Part shown: positions 1 through 4,819 of the stretch, in pieces
How the letters are laid out: each line of letters begins with the position of its first letter
How positions within the stretch are numbered: position 1 is the first letter of the stretch
Notes under the pieces: model-generated
Seen by the model: the letters and a program-made list of their open reading frames with translations, nothing else
Database searches by the model: none
Told to the model about the DNA's origin: nothing
NCBI GenBank assembly: GCA_041490205.1
Contig: JBGPSQ010000136.1
Coordinates: 1 to 8,038, forward strand
Direction: 5' to 3'
Source of the DNA: DATDDB01 sp041490205
GTDB lineage: Bacteria; Pseudomonadota; Gammaproteobacteria; Burkholderiales; Gallionellaceae
Length of the DNA: 8,038 nt
Program-made: the position numbers and the translations under genes

Positions 1-162
1 AAAAAGCCAGCAGCTAAAAAGCCAGCAGCCAAGAAAGTAGCGGCCAAGAAGCCGGCAGCCAAGCCTGCGGCAGCTCCCGCTCCGGCTCCGTCGGCGCCCG
101 CTCCTGTGCGTCCGGCTGCAACCTGGCCTTTTCCGACACCAGGCATCAGCAAGCCAAACTAA
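1..162 (+). CDS. Histone H1-like Lys/Ala/Pro-rich protein, C-terminal end (partial)
   Basis: The gene enters from the left edge in frame 1 and stops at TAA 160-162, leaving 53 residues. The first 21 or so are KKPAA/KKVAA-type repeats, followed by an Ala/Pro-rich stretch and a short non-repetitive end containing ATWPFPTPG. Lysine repeats of this kind are typical of bacterial histone H1-like or AlgP-like DNA-binding proteins, which coat DNA non-specifically in the nucleoid. A Trp-Pro-Phe-Pro end is something I recall from betaproteobacterial members. The start and most of the protein are outside the window, so the family is assigned only from composition. A strong terminator follows 76 bp downstream. 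Confidence 0.7.
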   Translation, partial: KKPAAKKPAAKKVAAKKPAAKPAAAPAPAPSAPAPVRPAATWPFPTPGISKPN

Positions 163-238
163 TGGGGCTGGAAGCTGTGATGGCAGCCCTGGTTGAGCAG
201 TAGAAAGGGCTTCCCACAGTTGCCTGGTTGTGTCACCG

Positions 239-268
239 GGCGCATTCGACCGCGAGTGCGCCTTTTTT
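239..268 (+). terminator. Intrinsic terminator of the H1-like gene
   Basis: A 10-bp stem (239-248 with 253-262, one G-T wobble) closes a 4-base ACCG loop and is followed directly by six T (263-268). This is a textbook rho-independent terminator on the plus strand, and it fits as the end of the gene that stops at 162. Confidence 0.85.
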
Positions 269-475
269 CCTTGGCTTCCCGTCATTCGGCGGGTTGGGGG
301 ATCGTTCCCAGCTTGATTTCTTGATGGGAATCAGGATCCTTGCCCATTACAATTCGCCTGCTGATTGCAGCAGCGTCGGTCTGCTATCCCCAAAAATTGC
401 TTCCACCTGTTGTTTTCGAGTGGTAATTGCGCGCCTGAAGAGGCCGTAATACAGCCATGGGCTTGAAGATCAACG
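269..475. other. Intergenic stretch without recognisable features
   Basis: I see no credible gene here. An open frame at 228-449 lacks a ribosome binding site, overlaps the terminator and has no family resemblance. No clear promoter or repeat stands out. Confidence 0.5.
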
Positions 476-498
476 AAAAAGCCCGCAATCGCGGGCTT
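476..498 (-). terminator. Minus-strand intrinsic terminator beyond the tRNA-like fragment
   Basis: An 8-bp perfect stem (479-486 with 491-498) encloses a 4-base loop. The five A at 476-480 are five T on the minus strand, so it terminates leftward transcription. It lies 15 bases past the partial tRNA 3' end at 514-536. This is nearly the same layout as the terminator past the intact tRNA-Met, suggesting it was once the terminator of that tRNA or of a copy of it. Confidence 0.75.
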
Positions 499-513
499 GT
501 TCATTTTTGAATT

Positions 514-536
514 TGGTGGGATAGGTGCACTTGAAC
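514..536 (-). repeat. Degenerate direct repeat of the tRNA-Met 3' end (att-like core)
   Basis: Read on the minus strand, this resembles a T-loop, the acceptor 3' strand and CCA. Against 963-986 it has 21 identical positions, substitutions at 528 and 530, and one missing base after 519. The rest of a tRNA is absent: no matching acceptor 5' strand or anticodon arm lies to its right. An imperfect inverted repeat (525-535 with 555-565, 10 of 11 positions) starts inside it and could be part of a recombinase core site. Confidence 0.6.
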
Positions 537-576
537 TTCAAGCAGACACTGGCTTTCAAGCGCACAATTTATCCAA

Positions 577-596
577 TACTCACAATATTACTCACA
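577..596 (+). repeat. Tandem TACTCACA pair, left cluster
   Basis: Two TACTCACA octamers begin at 577 and 589, 12 bp apart on the same face of the helix to within about one turn. They lie 40 to 60 bp inside the left tRNA-like repeat. The same pairing and spacing recurs at 807 and 819. They are candidate binding sites for an integrase arm-binding domain or another DNA-binding protein; the protein is not encoded here. Confidence 0.6.
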
Positions 597-693
597 TTGC
601 AGCGCGCTACTTCGACTAAGGTTAACCCTCAATCTCATTGCAACAGTCAGCAAGCTTGTTAGTAATCAATAGCCTGCATTCTATCCTATTCAA

Positions 694-711
694 TGCATGC
701 CGTTGCATGCA
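694..711. repeat. TGCATGC inverted repeat
   Basis: TGCATGC (694-700) and its reverse complement GCATGCA (705-711) flank a 4-base spacer. It sits in the middle of the att-like element. Function is unknown; it may be chance or a protein-binding palindrome. Confidence 0.35.
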
Positions 712-754
712 GATTGCACAGCCTTATCTGTTAGCTTTCCCATCATTAACTCCT

Positions 755-836
755 TGTGAGTAATGGAAAATTCATATTACTCACACCATTGAAATTTAGC
801 AAGAATTACTCACATCGTTACTCACATTAGCGTGAG
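755..836. repeat. Right cluster of ATTACTCACA sites including a perfect 10-bp inverted repeat
   Basis: TGTGAGTAAT (755-764) and ATTACTCACA (776-785) form a perfect 10-bp inverted repeat with an 11-bp spacer, about two helical turns centre to centre. Two more direct copies follow, with TACTCACA at 807 and 819 (12 bp apart). A partial reverse half-site GTGAG lies at 832-836. The sites match the left pair at 577-596 and sit inside the right tRNA end. Arm-type integrase or excisionase sites are the favoured reading; a repressor operator for a lost integrase promoter is the alternative. Confidence 0.6.
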
Positions 837-924
837 ATTTTGTGGCATTTATTGAGATGAATTGAACACACATGAGGCAACAGCAATACCGATGAAACCA
901 TTGCTGCCATTGAGATAGACAAAG

Positions 925-948
925 AAAAAGCCCCGTCAGTCGGGGCTT
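925..948 (-). terminator. Intrinsic terminator of tRNA-Met
   Basis: An 8-bp perfect stem (928-935 with 941-948) with a 5-base loop is followed, on the minus strand, by five T (925-929 are A on the plus strand). It begins 14 bases past the encoded CCA of the tRNA, so it ends the minus-strand transcript. It resembles the stem at 476-498 in size and position. Confidence 0.8.
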
Positions 949-962
949 ATCTTTACTATATG

Positions 963-1039
963 TGGTGGTGATAGGTGGAATTGAACCACCGACCCCAGCG
1001 TTATGAGTGCTGTGCTCTAACCATCTGAGCTATATCACC
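963..1039 (-). tRNA. tRNA-Met (CAT anticodon, elongator type)
   Basis: The 77-base cloverleaf folds fully on the minus strand: acceptor GGTGATA pairs with TATCACC, the D stem is GCTC/GAGC, the T stem is GGTGG/CCACC with loop TTCAATT, the discriminator is A, and CCA is encoded at 965-963. The anticodon CAT is at 1005-1003. The D arm and the CACTCATAA anticodon region match elongator tRNA-Met rather than initiator, which would lack the first acceptor pair. A tRNA-Ile2 with a modified C34 also reads CAT and is less likely. The last anticodon-stem pair is an A-C mismatch (1008 with 1000). Confidence 0.92.
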
Positions 1040-1047
1040 GTACAGGC

Positions 1048-1105
1048 TGCCGCCCATCCTCTGCCGGAATATCCGGCTGGGCCATGCGTGGCAGGGAGGG
1101 CGGCA
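1048..1105. other. Extended imperfect hairpin between the SPOR gene and tRNA-Met
   Basis: Outer arms 1048-1055 and 1098-1105 are perfectly complementary over 8 bp. A second stem (1059-1065 with 1090-1096, one wobble) can form inside, in competition with a GCCGG/CCGGC hairpin at 1063-1077. On the plus strand it is followed by TTTT (1106-1109), giving a weak terminator shape in that direction. On the minus strand, where both neighbouring genes are transcribed, no T-run follows. It may be a transcript-end or processing structure, or readthrough into the tRNA may be normal. Confidence 0.4.
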
Positions 1106-1159
1106 TTTTCCCGATTTGAGGGGAGGTTGTCAATCATGACGAAAATCAGTGAGGCCAAG

Positions 1160-1894
1160 TCAGTTGCACGCAAGCGACCGCATTTCAATGCCAGTAAAGT
1201 CTTTTTGCCATTCCGCCAGTTTTGAAAGTGTTGCGGCATCCGGGTTGTTTACGGAAAACACGGTGAATTTAAGCCGGGTTTGCCGTTCGCTCATCACGGC
1301 GCTTTTGACCCCTTTCGATTTCAGGCGATCCAGGAATTTTTTCGCCGTGTCCTCAGTCTTGAAGATATTGAGCGATATGGCGTCATGCCATTTCCCTTTT
1401 TCTTGCACAACAAAGAACTCCTTGACACCCAATTTCTTTAGTTGCGCTATCTTGGCATCCAATTCGGCGTGTTTTTTTTGCGGTGGTATATATACCCAAT
1501 AACCGATGGGATGCTCGATTTCGCGCGAGGTGAGCTTGGGGCCGAGCTTCAGCCCGGACAGGCGCTCATTGGCGCGGGAGAGGTCGCCCCCCCCAACCCC
1601 CCCCCCGGCCCGACCTGCGGCGGGGGGCGGCGCCGCGGGCGCCGCGGCGGGGGGGGCCGGCGCCGAGGCCAAGACAGTGGATGGTTGTAATGGCGGCGCA
1701 ACGGGTGTTGGGGCGGAAACAGGTAACACCGCCGAAGGAGGGGCGGGAGGAGCAAACCCGAGAACCTTGATCTGGTCGGGGTTGAGCGATGGTTGCAGGG
1801 ATCCGTTATCCTGCATGAGCCGGTCGCCCCACAGCAAATATGCAAACAGCACCAGATTCAGCAGGAGCGCCAACCAAAATATAGTTCTTGTCAT
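1160..1894 (-). CDS. SPOR-domain membrane-anchored protein
   Basis: The 244-residue protein has a short N-terminus, one hydrophobic segment at residues 5-22 (anchor or uncleaved signal), a long Pro/Ala linker (about 48-93), and a C-terminal region (about 128-240) with the hallmark IGYWVYIPP strand and alternating basic helices of a SPOR-like fold. SPOR domains bind denuded glycan strands of peptidoglycan, so the protein likely sits in the inner membrane and reaches the wall, often at division sites. Start ATG 1894 lies 5 bp after the coaX stop with only a weak GAAG upstream, suggesting translational coupling. Codons for residues about 82-103 fall in an extreme G/C-homopolymer block where related proteins, as I recall, carry a Cys-x-Glu-Trp-Gly motif. 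The exact residues there may be unreliable. Confidence 0.75.
   Translation of the reverse strand: MTRTIFWLALLLNLVLFAYLLWGDRLMQDNGSLQPSLNPDQIKVLGFAPPAPPSAVLPVSAPTPVAPPLQPSTVLASAPAPPAAAPAAPPPAAGRAGGGVGGGDLSRANERLSGLKLGPKLTSREIEHPIGYWVYIPPQKKHAELDAKIAQLKKLGVKEFFVVQEKGKWHDAISLNIFKTEDTAKKFLDRLKSKGVKSAVMSERQTRLKFTVFSVNNPDAATLSKLAEWQKDFTGIEMRSLACN
1587..1660. repeat. G/C homopolymer block inside the SPOR gene
   Basis: The block contains C8 (1587-1594), C10 (1597-1606), G6 (1622-1627) and G8 (1649-1656) with almost no A or T in about 75 bp. The frame stays open through it. It could fold into a strong hairpin or a minus-strand G-quadruplex. It could equally be a low-quality consensus stretch. Confidence 0.8.
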
Positions 1895-1899
1895 TAGCT

Positions 1900-2622
1900 T
1901 CAGGCTTTCCCGGTTTCCTGTCCGATTATGTGCAAACCCCGCAACACCAAGTCATCCGCCGGGAATTGCGGCAAGCGGAGGTGCGGCTGAATCAGGCCGG
2001 CCGCTCCCCCATCCAATAAACAGGGGACGGCTGGATTTCCCAGTAGCGCGTGCAGTTGGACTATCGCGCCTACGGTTGCCTGGATCGAGCCGCTGAAAAT
2101 GGCATCGGCGGTGTTGCGTGGAAATTCGTCCCATTTGCCCAAGCCCGGCCCCAACTGGGCTGTCCCGGTCACGAGGCTGTTTCGCATCATTTCCAAGCCG
2201 GGCAAAATCAGCCCGCCGGCAAACTCGCCGCGCTCCGAGAGCGCATCCACGGTCGTGGCCGTGCCACAGTTGATCACCAGACAGGCAGCCCCCACATTCC
2301 GCCAAGCCGCGATGAGCGCCGCCCAGCGATCGCTGCCCAATTGCCCGGGTTGACCATAGCCATTGCGAACGCCGCATTGTTCAGCTTGCGCCGTGATGAA
2401 TTCTACCCTGCAATCCCAGGCTGCGCATGCGGCACGAATCTGTTGTGCCACGGCCGTACCCGCAACATTGGACGCCACTATTCTTTTCGGAACTGGCAGT
2501 GACGCAAACGCCTGCAGCAATGCAGTTTCACCGGAAACAGGAACTGCGCCCCGGGCCAGCCAAGTATTTTCACGGGTAAACGCCCACTTTATGCGGCTGT
2601 TGCCAGCATCAAGCAACAGCAT
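1900..2622 (-). CDS. coaX: Type III pantothenate kinase
   Basis: The enzyme phosphorylates pantothenate with ATP, the first committed step of coenzyme A synthesis, in the cytoplasm. The 240-residue product shows the ASKHA-type ATP site DAGNS at residues 5-9, GSDRW at 96-100 with the catalytic Asp98, the NCGTATTVD segment at 118-126, and GGLILPG at 136-142. These are the type III signatures, and the usual length is about 240-260. I chose ATG 2622 rather than the upstream frame opening at 2700 because MLLLDAGNS is the expected N-terminus and a GAGGTG ribosome site lies just before it. It overlaps the end of birA by 14 bp, so translation is probably coupled. The type III enzyme is not feedback-inhibited by CoA in characterised members. 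Confidence 0.93.
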   Translation of the reverse strand: MLLLDAGNSRIKWAFTRENTWLARGAVPVSGETALLQAFASLPVPKRIVASNVAGTAVAQQIRAACAAWDCRVEFITAQAEQCGVRNGYGQPGQLGSDRWAALIAAWRNVGAACLVINCGTATTVDALSERGEFAGGLILPGLEMMRNSLVTGTAQLGPGLGKWDEFPRNTADAIFSGSIQATVGAIVQLHALLGNPAVPCLLDGGAAGLIQPHLRLPQFPADDLVLRGLHIIGQETGKA

Positions 2623-3625
2623 GTTCCACCTCAGTAGTCCGGAGGATTTCGCCCGCATGGAAAACTCGCATTCCCTGGGCCATTTCCAGTTGCAACGCAC
2701 CTTCGTTCGTCACGCCGCGCGCAATTCCGGCCACATGGCTGCTGTCCGGCAGGGTAAGGCGAACGGTGTGGTTTTGCAGGGCGTGATGGCCCTCCCATTC
2801 GGCGCGCAGCTCTGCAAAACCCTTCTCCTCGAATCCGGAAAGTATGCCGCCCAGTTCCAGTAATAGCGCGGCAAGCAGTTGATTGCGATCTGGCGCTTGA
2901 TCGAACTTGCCGGCCAAGCCAGCTGCGGGGCGGTCGATTCGGACCGAAATGTCGCGCGGCAGCGTGAGGTTAAGGCCAATGCCGATTACCACGGCGGAAG
3001 GTCCCAGCATGTCGCCTTGCGCCTCGACCAGTATTCCGGCAAGTTTTGCACCACTCCCGTCCAGGATGTCATTTGGCCACTTTAGTCTTGCATTGGATAT
3101 TCCCAGGGAGTGCAGCGCGCGAATCAGCGCGACACCAGCCGCCAGGCTCAGGCCGGAAAGGGAGCCCAGCCCACACTTGAAGCGCCACAATAAGGAGAAG
3201 GTCAGCGCATTGCCCAGTCCGGAATGCCAGGCCCGCCCCATGCGGCCGCGTCCGCTGCTTTGCCATTCTGCAGCCAGCACGCTGCCGCTGGGCGCGCCCT
3301 CGGTCATCCGGCGCATCAGCAGCGTATTGGTGGAAGGCGCGCTGTCGAGAATGGCAAGGTGAAAATCCCTGCTGCGCCTGCCCAGATGGCGGGCAATGCT
3401 GGCGGCATCCAGCCATTGCGGCGGGTCAACCAGGCAGTAGCCGCGCCCGCGAACCCGGTACAGCGTCAGCCCGAAATCCTCTGCTTCGCGCAAAGCGTTG
3501 TTTACGCCGGCGCGCGAGACACCCAAAATGCGAGCCATCTCTTCGCCGGAATGGAACTCCCCATCCGCCAACTGGCGCAACAAGGCAAAGGTCAGCGGCT
3601 TGGGCTCTTCGGAACCGGGTTTCAT
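2609..3625 (-). CDS. birA: Bifunctional biotin-[acetyl-CoA-carboxylase] ligase / biotin repressor
   Basis: BirA activates biotin to biotinyl-AMP and transfers it to the carrier lysine of acetyl-CoA carboxylase. Members with an N-terminal helix-turn-helix also repress biotin genes. The 338-residue product has that winged-helix domain (about 10-65, with SRAGVNNALREAEDFG as the recognition region), then the ligase core: SGRGRMGR at 124-131, KWPND at 182-186, and KLAGILVE at 194-201 with Lys194. A small C-terminal SH3-like domain (about 285-335) ends in FHAGEI. The presence of the HTH suggests a regulator as well as an enzyme. The start at 3625 shares ATGA with the patatin stop. There is no good ribosome site, so coupled translation is likely. 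Arg in the usual GRGRRGR loop is Met129 here. Confidence 0.92.
   Translation of the reverse strand: MKPGSEEPKPLTFALLRQLADGEFHSGEEMARILGVSRAGVNNALREAEDFGLTLYRVRGRGYCLVDPPQWLDAASIARHLGRRSRDFHLAILDSAPSTNTLLMRRMTEGAPSGSVLAAEWQSSGRGRMGRAWHSGLGNALTFSLLWRFKCGLGSLSGLSLAAGVALIRALHSLGISNARLKWPNDILDGSGAKLAGILVEAQGDMLGPSAVVIGIGLNLTLPRDISVRIDRPAAGLAGKFDQAPDRNQLLAALLLELGGILSGFEEKGFAELRAEWEGHHALQNHTVRLTLPDSSHVAGIARGVTNEGALQLEMAQGMRVFHAGEILRTTEVEHAVA
2626..2632 (-). promoter_or_regulatory. Ribosome binding site of coaX
   Basis: GAGGTGG on the minus strand lies 3 bases before ATG 2622, inside the last codons of birA. It decides the coaX start in favour of 2622 over the longer open frame. Confidence 0.65.
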
Positions 3626-4809
3626 TGCGACAAGTCGGAAGCCGGAGGGGATGGATTGAGGAATGCCAGGATCTCTTCCTTGCGCGCCAGCGCATCGTGG
3701 TAGCCCATGTCTATCAGGGCGCGGCAAAATTCCTTTTCGGAAAGCAGGTAGCTCAACAGGCTGGCGCCGCCGCCGCGCCGGGCCACGCCGATCAGGCTCA
3801 TCAGCAGGCGTATGGCCCACGGCAAATTGTGGGTAAACCGCTCGGCGATTTTCTCGATCGGCTGACTGGGGGAAACGACCAGCACGTCCACATGGCGCAA
3901 ATTGACTTCTTTGCGCGTACTTTCCGGGATGTACCCCAGCGTCTGATTGATGCGGTGGATACGCTCGATATCCACCTCCAGGCTATCGATGAAAATGCTA
4001 TCCAGCGTATGGCCCGCGATTTGAGCCAGGGTGGGGTAGGCATCCATCGGCCCGCGATCATGGTCTTCGCCGTGCGAAATGGTGCTGATGACCAACACGC
4101 GCGAGGCGCCCAGGTGCAGTGCGGGGCTGATGGGCGCGATCTGGCGCATCGAGCCGTCGCCAAAATATTCGCGGTGGATATGCACTGCCGGGAAAAAGAA
4201 AGGGATGGCTGAGGACGCCAGCAAATGGCTGATTTCAATCATGGCCGGAACCCCGATGCGGTGCGCGCGCGTCCAGGGCGGGATGCCTTCCACGCCCTGG
4301 TAAAAAGTGACCGATTGGCCCGAACCGTAGCCGGAGGCGGTAATGCTCAGGGCGTGCAAGGCGCCCGCATCTATGCTTTCCTGTATCTCCTCGCAAGGCA
4401 TGATGTCATCCAGCAATTTGGCCAGCGGAGTGTTGTCCAGCAATGAAACCTGATTAAGGCGGCGTAATCCCAGGCTGTTCATCACCAGCCCGCCCAACCA
4501 GCGCAAGCTGTTGACAAGCACGCCGAGTGCATCGGTGCGATAGACATCGCTGGGTTGAAAGTTCTTCCAGATGTTATCCAGGTATTGCACGCCCTTGTTG
4601 AACTGGCGCGCATTGATTGCCAAAGTGGCGGCGTTCAGCGCGCCGGCAGAGGTCCCGCAGATGATTTGGAACGGGTTGCGAGAGCGGCGCGGAAGCATCT
4701 CGGCAATGCCTTTCAGTACGCCAACCTGGTAGGCGGCACGTGCGCCGCCTCCGGTGAGTATCAAACCCAGCTTCTGTTCTTCCTTTTCAACCGGGGCATC
4801 CATGTCCAT
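3622..4809 (-). CDS. Patatin-like phospholipase (RssA-type)
   Basis: This 395-residue protein carries the full patatin signature: oxyanion loop TGGGARAAYQ at residues 19-28, nucleophile elbow GTSAG at 52-56 (Ser54), and the catalytic Asp in GDGS (Asp218), forming the Ser-Asp dyad. Such enzymes hydrolyse acyl ester bonds of phospholipids or related lipids; the substrate cannot be read from sequence. No signal peptide is visible, so it is probably cytoplasmic or membrane-peripheral. The region after about 245 is less conserved and may be helical, with a hydrophobic stretch around 330-342. Start 4809 lies 10 bp after the maeB stop, with a weak GAGCGGAA site. ATG 4803 (residue 3) is a possible alternative. 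Its end overlaps birA by 4 bp. Confidence 0.88.
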   Translation of the reverse strand: MDMDAPVEKEEQKLGLILTGGGARAAYQVGVLKGIAEMLPRRSRNPFQIICGTSAGALNAATLAINARQFNKGVQYLDNIWKNFQPSDVYRTDALGVLVNSLRWLGGLVMNSLGLRRLNQVSLLDNTPLAKLLDDIMPCEEIQESIDAGALHALSITASGYGSGQSVTFYQGVEGIPPWTRAHRIGVPAMIEISHLLASSAIPFFFPAVHIHREYFGDGSMRQIAPISPALHLGASRVLVISTISHGEDHDRGPMDAYPTLAQIAGHTLDSIFIDSLEVDIERIHRINQTLGYIPESTRKEVNLRHVDVLVVSPSQPIEKIAERFTHNLPWAIRLLMSLIGVARRGGGASLLSYLLSEKEFCRALIDMGYHDALARKEEILAFLNPSPPASDLSQ

Positions 4810-4819
4810 TTCCGCTCGT

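Larger units (their letters stand above)
514..986. mobile_element. Putative remnant integrative mini-element at tRNA-Met (attL/attR-like ends, no integrase)
   Basis: Seen: the last 24 bases of tRNA-Met (963-986) recur in direct orientation at 514-536, with 21 matches, 2 mismatches and one single-base gap. The roughly 430 bp between them carry clustered TACTCACA-type repeats near both inner ends and no plausible ORF. Known: tyrosine-recombinase islands and prophages insert at tRNA 3' ends, duplicate that end as direct repeats, and keep integrase arm-binding repeats just inside each attachment site. Inferred: this is an element reduced to its two att regions, comparable to a cis-mobilizable element or deletion scar. 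The alternative is a decayed tandem tRNA duplication with unrelated repeats. The diverged left core argues that it is old and probably immobile. Confidence 0.45.

Noticed and set aside
512..600. A complete second tRNA on the minus strand
   Set aside because: Only the 3' end pattern is present; no complementary acceptor 5' strand, D arm or anticodon arm can be found to its right.
577..836. CRISPR array from the repeated ACTCACA motif
   Set aside because: The repeats are only 8-11 bp, occur in both orientations and have irregular spacing apart from the two 12-bp pairs, so they lack the repeat-spacer regularity of a CRISPR array.
1506..2096. 196-codon plus-strand open frame across the SPOR and coaX genes
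   Set aside because: It runs antisense through two recognised genes, and its Gly/Ala-rich part is only the reverse of the G/C block.
3626..3820. Longer BirA with 65 extra N-terminal residues starting at 3820
   Set aside because: The extra part lies inside the patatin gene in another frame, is Arg/Pro-rich without family resemblance, and the HTH domain begins properly after ATG 3625.
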